Shown piece by piece: positions 1 to 12,100 of a stretch of 64,000 bases of DNA (the stretch's first letter is position 1; each line of letters starts with the position of its first letter). A program made the position numbers and the translations under genes. Below the pieces are notes generated by a model that did not search any database, was not told the DNA's origin, and saw only the letters and a list, made by a program, of their open reading frames with translations. Location: the NCBI RefSeq assembly GCF_964275005.1, contig NC_092705.1, forward strand, positions 14,065,385 to 14,129,384, read 5' to 3'. Origin of the DNA: Diadema setosum. Lineage: Eukaryota; Echinodermata; Echinoidea; Diadematoida; Diadematidae.

Positions 1-857
1 TTATTCCCTAGAAAAGGGTTACCTTCCAATTCCTTTCCATCCTGAATACAAAACTAAAGGCTGCTTTCAATACCCATACTGTATAGAGCATTGTGTTTAT
101 CACAGTTGCTCCAAGGAGGTATCACATCCTTGGTTGATTCGTACATATAGCATAAGTAGGTCTACTTACACATCACTAGAAAAAGAATGAAAGTAGAAGA
201 TATCTGATAGCAGGCGAACTTTTACAATTCTCTACCGCCCAATCCGCGTATGTCCTCTCAGCTTCCTGATCTGCTCTCTTCAAGTTTCGCCACTTGTTGA
301 ATTTTGGGTAATCTTTTAAACTAAACATGATTCTCCACACTGCGAACGCAGTCCAACAATTTTACTTCCCATTCAAGAGCGACGACCGACAGACTCGGCT
401 CCTTTCTGTGTCAACATAACTTACATAACGACTATTCTAAACTGATGCTAATGACAAAATAACAAAGGCTTGAAGAAGCCTCGCTACTCTCTGAACGCCC
501 TCACTCAAACACTCACCTTATACGTACACACTAACGAACTCTTTCATTCTCAACCCTCGTGAACAATTCATACCATTACACTCATTGTAGCATGGACTTT
601 GTTACGCTCTGAGCATCTTTGCCATGCAGGGGCAATGAAGAATGGATGTTTGTCCTTTGTGAAAGAAATGTGAAAGAAATGTGAGAGAAATGTGAGAGAA
701 ATATGAAAGAAATGTCTTCCTTTAGGAGGGCTTGACAAAGCTTGATTTGTAAGAGCTGGCGAATTCACCTAAAACGCCCTCTAACTTAACGGATGAATGT
801 TTCCCCGATCAGTAGACCGAGGGAGAGTAAAACCATATTATATATAGTAACAAGTTT

Positions 858-993
858 CTATCATCGCACACACACCCTATACATATATGCATAATAACAC
901 ACATACATACAAGCATACATGCACACATACGTACATACATACATACATATACATGCATACACTGACACATACACACACACACACACACACAAG
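858..993. repeat. CA/ATAC microsatellite
   Basis: CACACACA and ACATACATAC repeats. No gene nearby. Confidence 0.8.
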
Positions 994-1481
994 GAGATGA
1001 AGTGGCCATGTGTTGATGTAAGATTCCATTCATTGTTTTTCTAGATTTACCAAAAGAGCAGAGTCGCTGTAGCGTTACTAGCTATATATTTTGGTTCTGG
1101 TACCGAAAATTCCGCGGTGTATTGTAGTGGCCGTAAGTTCCTAAATTTAGATTACTCTAGAGCTCCCCCTATACGTCTACTAGCATTGTTGAGACAACTA
1201 CTATGGAATCTTGCAATCTCATGCTTAAGGCTTCTTTTATGTTATCTCCCAAAAGCTCGCCAGACCTTGCATGCATAATTGAGTAGAGCACACACGACTG
1301 CCAGTATATTCCCAACGATGTTTTATTATGTTTGGCTCAACGTGCATCTTTCGAGTTTTAATTCATAACATCACATTCTAATAACATTTCTAGATTCATC
1401 TAAAATGGATTCACTTTCAATTTGAGTTCTCGGTCACGTGGTTTCGACAGTATTGGTATGTTATACTCAGTTATTGTGAAC

Positions 1482-2033
1482 TTAAAGGACAAGTTCACCT
1501 TCATAGACATGTGGATTGGGTGAAGGCAACAATATTAGTAGATCACATCAGTAAAAGTTTGGGGAAAATCGGACAATCCTTTCAAAAGTTATGAATTTTT
1601 TAAGTATCTACGCAGTCACTGCTGGATAAGAAGACTACCACAGTGTATGATGTCACATGCGTACAACGATATAAGGAAAATAAAAAGAGAATTTCACAAA
1701 ACTTCACTTTGTGAATAAAGTGCACATTTCTTCGACTTGTTGCTGACGTATGTTAAGGGTAATATTATTCCCCTTGCCTTCTAAAAGAGAGAAGTCGAGT
1801 GTTGAATATATTGAATGTTGAATTTTCTTTATACTTTCTTTATGTCGTTGTACACTTGTGACATCACAAGCTATAGTAGTCTTCTCATCCAGTCGTGACT
1901 GAGCAAAAACTTCAAAAATTCATAACTTTCGAACGGATTATCCGATTTTCCCCCAAACTCTCACCGATGTGTTCTACTAATATTGCTGCATTCACAAAAC
2001 CCACATGTCTATGAAGCTGAACTTGTCCTTTAA
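1482..2033. mobile_element. Fold-back MITE with long terminal inverted repeats
   Basis: Ends TTAAAGGACAAGTTCACC and its complement; the inverted arms run for well over 100 bp (including AGACATGTGGATT and TAATATTG in both). 552 bp with no coding capacity. Related pieces occur at 25.67 and 44.5-45.5 kb. Confidence 0.8.
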
Positions 2034-5000
2034 AGAGAAGGAGATGATGATGATGAATATGATAATGATGGTGATGGTGATGATGATAGTGATGATGGTG
2101 ATGATGAAGAAAGATCTCGTCTGATTCGGTGACCGTAAACTTACAATAAAGATGTACCCCGATGGGTTGAGGTGTCGCTCTACGCCATCAATTCCCTTCC
2201 GTAAACATAGTAAACACGATGCAAGGAAAGAGGGAATCTCTAAAAGAGGATACAACTTTTGTTCTTAGTAGGTCTCCAGGAATTTGTAGGGAAAATACAA
2301 CAACCCCAAAATACCCCGGCTGAAATGCGAACCTGTTTGGTATATGTATGATTATTTGGGGTATTTGTGTTACAAATCGTATATCCGTTGAACATTTCCT
2401 AATCATTGACTTCCCATTTATGCAATATTATTTCAGACAAAACGTCTTTTTGTAGAGATTTGCGATTAACTGGCAAAAGCAATGAAGAGCTCAATGCGTT
2501 ACGATGGCAACGTTTTTGATGCGGACGGCCGATTGGCAACAATAATTGTGTTAGACTTCAAAATACAGTAAAGAACTTAAGGACTCTTAGCGAGGAATTT
2601 GATCCTTGAATAGTCAGTATTAATATGTTTGAAATTATTGTAGAATATTGAAATTGTATAATAGACATATACTATAATTTTCACACAATATGCAATTACA
2701 CCATCGTGTTGTGCTACATATCTCCTAAATTTTACATGACATGTTAATGGAACATGAACAGTACTAACAGTGGTCTCATTATAGCATTCGATAGATACGC
2801 GAAATTGTGAGCGAGCGACTGTTTTATGTTCTTTGGGCAGTGTGAAATAATATTTGTGTATGGTGTATACACTACAAGGAAGCTAAAATCCTACGCAAGT
2901 TTCAAATTGCCTGCCTCTGATTTGATGTTATCTGGTGGCCATATATTGTTTGGTTTTCAATTTGTTGTATTGGAAAATGGTAATCCTCTCACTCCTAACT
3001 TATCTAGTCTCTTATAAGAAACCGGGTTCGGTGCTGTTCCTTTTAATCATAGTTCCTATACTATTCATTCTTCATAATGTTTCATAATGATACTATGCAA
3101 GGTAGATTAAAAAGATTCATTTTCATTTTGACCCCGTTGATGTTCATGTTGATGTTTCTGTTGCAAAATTTTCAACACCCTCTGAGCCTCAAAATTTATA
3201 ACTGATTCATAAACTGAAACTATGTTTTAGAATGTCTAAGTTGTTTTTTTTTTCAAATTTGACCAATTTTTGTAAGCTTCGTTTGGATTTTATGGAATTG
3301 TACTGAATTCGATACTTTCTGTTCAGTCTTTTTTTTTTCAGATTTTATAAGACATACAGTGAAGTTCAAAGGTGCCAGTTTTATTATGAAAATATGATAT
3401 TTTTCCTCTAAAATCCATAGGAACTGATGGGTTTAATAGTACATAATACGAATGACTCATTTAGACAGTATAGGCTAGTTATACTATAGGTAGGCCTACT
3501 AAGGCTTACGTAGTACCTCCTTGGTTATACTATAGGTTGCAATCATTCACAACCACTTAGTTGATAATTAATTGACACTCTATTTGGAATAAACAAAATG
3601 GGATAAATCCAATACGTTTGATACAAACAACTTTCTCTAGATCGTAAACGAGTTTATTCACGATAAAAATGGCATTATTATCGGCAATGTTAAATGCATA
3701 TCACTTCCTACACATTTCCCCATTTTCATTATACATTCCTACCTTTATCAATCATAGCAGAAATAGTAATAGAAGAAGCAGCGTAAACATTCCAACACGT
3801 TTGAAGGCTAAACACTAAATACGATGAAATGTATCATTAAAGTGAACGTACACGGTATCATTATACATGTTGGCAAACTTTGGTACACCTCAGTCTCCAC
3901 TGTTAAAAGGTTGCAGAAACAGTTAACTTATTAAAAACGGCCGAGGATCCCCCCCCCCCCCGAAAAAAAAATGCATGCTGCAGAGGTAAATTGCAAAGGT
4001 ATACATTACCGTATTTACAGCTTCTCAGGTAGCAAGTCGTGAGTGAAAGTATCGGTGTACTGGGTTGACGGGCGGCGCCGTGATTTTAGGCTGGCACAAC
4101 CCCCTGCGTTGGGTCGCGTCTGCGGCGGTTCCGCATATAACGTGTAAAATGGTCATAAACTCGTGGCTTATGTACGTGTAGACGGTGGTCCAGCGTATCT
4201 CTCTGTGTGTACGCACGGCGCTTCTGCGACTGACTATTGGTAACTTCTCTTCGTTCTGAGGGGCCGGTTTCCTATGGCTTGTCAAGAAATTTGCGGGTTT
4301 ATTGGCCTTCATGGCTACGTGCCCACATTGAGTCCTTGCCGGGGGCGCGAGTGAGTAAAGCGTTGTCTGAAGCTCATAACGTGTTCCTTGTCCGGAGTAA
4401 CTTGAAGAGGTTTATATTTCTGCCCCATACATGGATGGATTTTGCGACCTGAAAGCAGAGACAAGAGTGTTGCGGAGGAAGGGCAAACAAGAAGAGTGTT
4501 TACCCTGCACACACATGGTCTTCACTGGTTCCAGTGTTTCATATACAGCTCAGATACCTCCTGAAGATTCCACAGCATAATGGGTGAAAATAAGCACACA
4601 CTCCCTCATTTACTAGTTGAGTATCAGCTAGGGAAAGTAATCAGCAAAGCGCGTTCATTCGTTCGTTCGTTTGTTTGTTCGTTTGTTTGCTTTGCTCCTT
4701 TCTCCCCGATGTGTATTGACAAGTGACAGAGATATGTAGTTTTTTTTTTTTTTTCTGGATAGTTTGCATGAAATTAATTTAGTACCGGTATTCGACTTCC
4801 TACCACTCTCAGAAAATTTCCATTAACTTCAGGATGAAAATTGAGAGAAAATTAGATATTTACCTAAAAATCTTCCAAAATTTAGATTTTGCCTCCAAAG
4901 AAATCTAGACAAGTAAATGCATGTGTACCAATCCGGTGATACTGAAGAAAAAAAAGTTTGGTGCAAATGAAAGGTGTGAAATGACGACATAAGTTGTATC

Positions 5001-5102
5001 CTATAGTGAAATATTCCACACCACGTTCACATTGGTTGGATTCATACCGATGAAATAGGTAAATAATGGAAGTTTATAGTTTAAAGCTTCATATTTGATA
5101 AC

Positions 5103-5150
<48 letters not shown>

Positions 5151-5326
5151 TCATTTAATGACCTCAAATGTCAGAATAATGTAGAAGAAGAATTGCTCTT
5201 TCAGGAAATATGAGAGACTACAAGATTGATTACGTCGACCTTTCTCATATTTAGAATCTTCGTGTAAAATCAGTTGTTAGACAAAAGTACAATATATTAG
5301 TGGAAAAGTTGAGCAAAGAAAATGTG
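2034..5326. other. Gene-free stretch; GC-rich patch at 4.03-4.52 kb not identified
   Basis: A GATGAT-type repeat follows the fold-back element (2038-2110). The rest is AT-rich with no credible exon. From 4030 to 4520 the DNA is distinctly GC-rich, with modest open frames on both strands (for example 4025-4312 minus, 4237-4452 plus), but I recognise no protein in any of them. It may be an old insertion. Confidence 0.5.
5106..5150. repeat. TA microsatellite
   Basis: About 17 TA repeats followed by ATGT repeats. Confidence 0.85.
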
Positions 5327-5402
5327 ATTCCATCAGGATTCGAACCCGAGACCTCCGGATGCTAGCCCGGTGCTCTACCGACTAAGCTATAGAAAGCCCT
5401 AG
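5327..5402 (-). pseudogene. tRNA-like sequence (tRNA pseudogene or SINE head)
   Basis: The minus strand carries TAGCTTAGTCGGTAGAGC (A box and D arm) and TCGGGTTCGAATCCTGA (T arm and B box, five pairs). The anticodon loop would read CTAGCAT (AGC). The anticodon stem pairs poorly and the acceptor ends do not pair, so a working tRNA is unlikely. Confidence 0.55.
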
Positions 5403-6104
5403 TTCAAATTTCTCAAATGTTCTCAATGCTAAATTCTCAATGCTCAAAAGTACAATTTGACACTACAAACGTAACGGAAGAATTTGATAGGAAATCTAGT
5501 GCACTGTGCTCTTTTTGATAGATTTAATGGGATTTCGTCATGCAAGAAATTATTTTATCTGTTAATAGGGTCATAAATGATTTCACATAAAATGTTAGAA
5601 CACCATTATACCGTTAACCATGAAAAAAATTGCTTTAAACTATTCCAAGAAAAAAAAGCAGGCGAAAAAGAAATTAAGCCATCACCCCTACGAAAATTTA
5701 CATCAGTTCAAGGCAATATCTAACATTGTCATTGTCAATTTTTGTTCAGTGAGCTATGAGGTGATATAATTATCAAAACATGAAAGTCTCATATGTCTTA
5801 TTGTTCCCAAACCCTGCACTATAAACAAATGAAGAGGATAATCTACTCACACTCAGATTCTCGTGTTCGAAGTTAACAATTTGTCAACCGACGTTGCCTT
5901 TCCTGACCATTTTATATAGTTGATTATTATTATATTCATTCAACCACGATATCTTTATTTATGTAAACATGTCCATTTTTCCACAATATCATTAGCATAT
6001 TAGAATCCGGGCTATCGTACTTCAATCATGCAACTGAGAAACAGTGCAATAATGCGTCAGGAAAGTTCATATTTTTCATAGAAGAAGAATTTTAAAAGGC
6101 AGCC

Positions 6105-6110
6105 TTTATT
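6105..6110 (-). promoter_or_regulatory. Candidate polyadenylation signal for the SRCR gene
   Basis: AATAAA on the minus strand about 580 nt past the SRCR stop codon. Position and strand fit, but AATAAA is common in AT-rich DNA. Confidence 0.4.
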
Positions 6111-6687
6111 GCACTCAGATATCACATAAGGCAACAATCAAACACATGGCTGATTCATTAATTCATTTAAATGATTCCCATCTCCAAGAAAACATGCAGG
6201 CCTAACAACGATTTTTAAAACAATAAATGCATGAATTGACCTTATACAAAGTACAATATGCAATGTGAAATTTGTACGTATGCCATTAAGAAGGAACGTG
6301 AGAGAAGAACGACAAAAACATTCTTAAAATATGAAAATGCTTGAAATGAGGAGGAATGCTAAAAGAGCACTGCATGAATGATGCTTTCCCCCAAACACAG
6401 TGAAGCAATTACGGAACTGATCTGCTATTTATAAAATGAAATGCGGAATTGCATGAGCTGAGAATACAAACCTAATTAGTCCTACATAATCAAGCAGATA
6501 CATCTTAACATTATAAAAGCCTGTTGCAGGAATGTAGGCTTAATTAAAGCAACCAAATTAAAGATGAGGAGTTAGACAGACAGACAGTGAGAGAAAGAGA
6601 GGGAGAAAGAGGGAAAGAATAATGTTCATAACATGATGTGCAAATATCGAAAAAAAAAATGTCATACGAATTGCCCGAGTTCCTGCC

Positions 6688-7010
6688 TTAGTCAATACAA
6701 ACAACACCCGCCGCTTCGTAGGGACTGCAATCATGTGTTTCGAATGGAGCATGTCGGCATTCAGCGAAGTTTCTTTCTTCACCGGTACACGTCACATCAT
6801 CCAGTAAGAAATATCCGGAGCCCCGGCCGAATTTAGCGCAGCAAGGTGCTTCCAAGGCCCCGACGTAGCCAAGCATCCGACAAATGACGTTTGCATCAAG
6901 TAAGTCCCAGTTGTCGTCACAAACAACGCCCCATTTCCCCTCAAGTAGAACCTCTACTCGTCCTTCATTGTCGCTGCTTCCATTAACAAGACGGATATCG
7001 AGTTTGTATG
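6688..7010 (-). CDS. SRCR domain 8 and terminal exon
   Basis: 323 nt starting in phase 1 and ending with TAA at 6690-6688. Motifs are [52 protein letters not shown] and EAAGVVC. The protein stops two residues after the last SRCR cysteine, so there is no membrane anchor. Confidence 0.9.
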
Positions 7011-9054
7011 CTATGAAGAAAGAGTTAAATTGAAAAATAGTTAATGGTACATGGAATTTATATATCGTCTGTTCTTCTGTAGTTACTATGAGATCTATTA
7101 TATACCTTAGTGACCATAATCAATTGAATTATTAAAATTTGGCGTGATTGACATTGTCTAACCAATTAGGACTAATTTGGATTCAGCGATGTTCATATTC
7201 AGGTGTATGCGTTCTGTGCCTCGGATGAGTCCCTTGGCAGTAATAGAGTAGAAACGTCTACTAGTTGTACGCGCCTAGCTATCAAAAGTGTACGTAACAC
7301 TTAATCGCTACTTACGTTTGGGCGAGCAGATGACGCCTGCGTCTTCATTATGATTGCAATTATCATTGCCAAAGCCAGGATACGGACAGACGGCCAGGTG
7401 ACTTTCCTTTCCCGTACACTCCATGTCGTCAAGGAGGATGCTCCCAGAACCCCGGCCGAAACGACTACAGCAAGTGGACTCCAGGGCACCGTCGTAACCT
7501 AGCAACCGGCAAGTGATGTTTGCCTCCGCCATCCCCCACAAATCGTCACAGACTGTTCCCCACCAGTCTCGCTCGACGTTAACTTCCACCCTACCTTCCC
7601 TCTCATTCCTACCCCCGACAAGGCGGACATCAAATTGACGGGCTGTCGGTAAGAAAAAAGCAAGATATATTGACGAACAGTTTCACTTGTCATCGTGTGT
7701 AGCTATACTAAATTTACTGATAATAATGGAGTCTTTTAATGCGCCATAATTATGGTCTGTCACACAGTATCACTCTTGGAGCAGAAAGGTAATACCTCCT
7801 CTCACATTGCTTCAGTTAGGAAAATACCACAATTGAAAGAAAGCACACAGTTACTGGAACAAAAAGGTTTTAAGTTCTTTCTTGAACAGAGGGAATGAGG
7901 TCTCCCTTCTCAGTTTCAGAGGCACTGAGTTCCAGAGAGAAGAGCCACACTGCTTTTATGGGTGAAAGCTCTGCTGGCCCATGAATGATGGGTGCGGAGA
8001 ACTCGAAGGGTATGAGCAGTAGATGGACGAAGAAATTTAGTTGGTTTGTTCGTATTGAATAGTTCCTGAAAGCAGCTAGATGCTCTTTTTGTTCAGTATT
8101 CTTATGCACTGCTCATGTAGGTTCTCACCACACACAATTATCCGCCATGAATATAATGTACGTGAGAATGATTTAAATTGATTTTGTGTCATGTAAATGT
8201 TATTTGTATTACTGAACTTATAATTCATGTGTTACCTTTGATTGTCATGGATGGATGTTGTAAATACAACATTGTATGGCTTTGTCTCGAAACTCAATAA
8301 ATGAAACGAAACGAAATAAAAATGAAATGATGCGTATAACATTATTTCAATCAACAACTTTAGTACAGGGGCATTGCACAGTGTGTAAAGCGGTATGCTT
8401 TTATGTGTCAATGACACCCAAAGCTTACAAAGGGTCACCGTTATTTACTGGTAGTTTTGTGTTTGTTTAACTCCATCAATTTGTTTTCTTTTGTCATTTT
8501 TCGATACAGCATTAGCTCATCATCACGTCTTACGTAAGCCTACGTGGAAATGGATTTGGTATTCGTAAATGTATATTATAGACTTGCTTGAAGTATTCCG
8601 TACAATTCCGCTAAGAAACCTGAAGTTCTCAAGTAGGAGAGTGTCAGGAAGACAAGATATTACCATAATTTTCAAAGGCAATCACTGACAATGATGCTTA
8701 CGTGGGGTCTCGCATATAGCAACTGCCACTTGGCTGCAATCCCGCGACCACGAGCCGGTATACTGGCAGTCAGCTATATTCTCTTCGGATCCAGCACAGG
8801 CTACGTCACCCATTATGATATCCGACATCCAAGGGCGGTGATAAGTGCAGCAGGGGAACCACTTGGTCCCCTCATACCCGAGCGTCCTACAGACCACCGC
8901 GGCTTCGTCGTAGCCCCAGTTATCCCTGCAGATCTGGCCCCACTCTCCATTGTACAAAATCTCCACTCTCCCGGACCACGGCCGCATTGACCCGACAAGG
9001 CGCACCTCGAATTTGGGCTTTGCTGTACCAGTCACCGAGGTGAATATAATAATC

Positions 9055-9110
<56 letters not shown>

Positions 9111-12100
9111 GATAATAATAATTCAATGATAATTTAATAATAATGATGATAATAATGATAATAATAACTTCATAATTTAATCATAATTTGATAATAATGA
9201 TGATAATAATGATAATAATAATAATAAGGTCTTATTTACCCAGGGTAGCCTCTTCAGTGTTACCACTGCTTTACCAGAGGGCCCTGCCATTATTATTATT
9301 ATTATATAGCGTTGCCAGGCACCCATTTATACACCTGGGTCGAGAGGGACATGGTGGGTAAAAGCATCTTGTCCATGGACGTAAGCACTGGGCGGGATTC
9401 GAACTCGGGTCCTCCGATCGAGAGTTGGGAGTCTTATCCACTATGCCACAGCGCCCCCATTTATAAAATATAAAAGTGTAGGATACGCAAATTAGACAAA
9501 GAGAAAATATTGGACAAAGAAAACTCTGTAACTATAACGGCAAGTGGTGCTTTTCTACGAATCTCTACTCGTTAGTTGATATACATAAAATCGGCTATGC
9601 AATTGGAAATCTTTTTAGTTCTGATTTCCCTGGTCTTTTCAGAAATTCAGAATCCAAACGGATTTGATTTCACTGGTGTAATCATATGCTGATCACTATA
9701 AAGTTAAGTTAAATAAATTAATGTCGTCTTAATGCCAATGCTTACGCTCATTAGTGCATATGATGCCTGCATCCTCGCTGTGTCCGCAATAGTGATGCCC
9801 AAAGCCCCCATGGCTGCAGTTTAGTAGGGTGCCTTCGGTTCCGTCACAGAATAGGTCACTCATTAAAATTCTACCAGAGCCTTCCCCGAATCTGGCACAG
9901 CAGGGTGCCTCCAACGCCCTCTCGAAACCGAGCATCTTGCAGACAACTGTGGCATCTTCAATACTCCAAAAGTCGTCACAGACTGTGCCCCACACTCCTT
10001 CGTGACGAACCTCTACTCTTCCTTCATAGTCATTACTTCCATCGACAAGACGAACTTGAAAACCTGTGATGCATGACACGGAATTGAATTTTTCAAGTTA
10101 TATCAATGTCTTATGTTGAATACAAATACCTAAACTCTAAAAAATTCCGGGTCAGAAGTGACCCGGAACTGGGTCCGTTGGGGTCACACACCGTTCCCGG
10201 TCAGAAATGACAAGGAATGGGGTCAGATATGACCCCATCCCGAGTCATGAATTGGGTCACGGTGACCCCATTCCGGGTCTTCTTGACCAAATTCCAAGTC
10301 ATTTTTTTTTTGACATGGAACGATGTGTGACCACAAGGAACCATGTTCCGGGTCAGTTCTGACCCGGATTTTTTTAGAGTGTACTAGAAGTTGAGGTTTA
10401 TATCAGCAATATCTCAAATATTAACAAATAATAGATATTATTGCGGTAGTATGTGAGGAACTCGGTCCTGCCTCTAATCCTTTCAGACAAAATAGGTAAG
10501 TTTTTATTCAAATGATCCCTTAGAATGAACACAAATGAAGCCTGTTTAACTTGTATCATTTTCTCAAGGGATTTAAGAATTGAAAAAAACAACAACAAAC
10601 AAACAAACAAATTTCGAACCGTGTTTCCTTACAGCAATTAAGTAGCGATGAATTATTTTCGCCAGGACACCCTGTCATAGCACATGGAAATAGAATCCCT
10701 AAACCCGCTTAACAGGGTAAAGGATAAAACAACAACAACAATTACGAAACAAGACTTTTATGCTTTCCTTCCCCTTTGTGAAACAGATCTCTACAAATTA
10801 AGGCCACATATGTTGTTGGTTTCGTTAATTGATATCAGTGCTCAATACATTACCTTCATCTAGAGCAGAGCACACGACGCTTGCATCTTCCTCGTGTACA
10901 CAATTATTGGACTTAAAGCCTCGATGCTCACAATCGGCCAAGTTCTCCTCCTGTCCGTAGCATGACACGTCGTCCAATATGATGCTGCCTGAACCGGGGC
11001 CGTAGCGGGCCTCGTGAGGGGCTGCCGCGGCCTCGAGAAAACCCAGCATTCTGCAGACAACGTTTGCATCATCGATATCCCAGGAGTCGTCACATACCGT
11101 GCCCCATTCTCCGTTGTATAGAACTTCAACTCTTCCTTCTCGGTTGGTAGCCCCTCCAACAAGGCGAACCTTTGGTATCTCTCCTGTTGGATATGTCATA
11201 AGTATAGTTTGTCTCAGTATAAGCACAACAGCACTAGGTCTGTATACATTAGAGTTGAGCTATGGTCATTATTCGAGAAATATGATGGGGCCTGCGTAAG
11301 ACTTGTACAGCCACGGGTCCCATGATTAATGAGATAGGGGGAATTATGAAATGCAAATATCTATTTAGACCATACTATGACTACGATGACTGGGGGAAAG
11401 GGGGAAAACAGTCCAAAACTGGTACTAAATAGAACACAAACATTACTGATGTGATTACTCGTGAATCCTTAATTGAGTGGGATACTGACCATCTGCAGAG
11501 CATACGACACTTGCGTCCTCGTCGTGTCTGCAGTTGTGTTCGCCGATATCAGAATACAAGCAAGAGCCCACATTGTCTTCAGTTCCCTTACATAGCACGT
11601 TGTCCAGCAGGATGTTTCCAGAGCCCTGGCCAAAGTGGGCGCAGCACGGGGCTTCGGCGGCACCTCCGAAACCGAGCATTCTGCAGACGACGTTGGCGTC
11701 GTCCATTCCCCAGGAGTCGTCACAGACCGTGCCCCATTCGCCGTCATGGAGAACCTCTACCCGTCCTTCCATCCCATTAGTCCCATCAGCCAGACGGACT
11801 TCTAGCTCCTGTCCTGATTGGAGAAATAACACGAATTGCCATAATGTGGGATTCACGATTACATTGTAAGTGCACGTTGACCGCAGCAGTACGCATTTCT
11901 CGTAAACTGGTGGAATATTTGCTGCAGCTACATGGATCTTAATGACATTATAATTATAACAATTGTATATTTTTTAACACAAGTCATTTCATGTTTTGAA
12001 TGAATGAATGAATGATTTATTACCAAATTTAAGTTCAAGTTTACAATCACAGATAATTTATTCAATCATTGAGGATACAATAATAATAAATTAACAGGAA

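Noticed and set aside
2826-3017. 63-codon open frame
   Set aside because: AT-rich, low coding character, no similarity recognised.
8920-9126. Tyrosine-rich open frame
   Set aside because: Translation of the AAT simple repeat at a SINE tail.
9382-9457. Possible functional tRNA gene
   Set aside because: Has box A/B-like motifs but is continuous with a non-tRNA body and simple tail, so it is a SINE.
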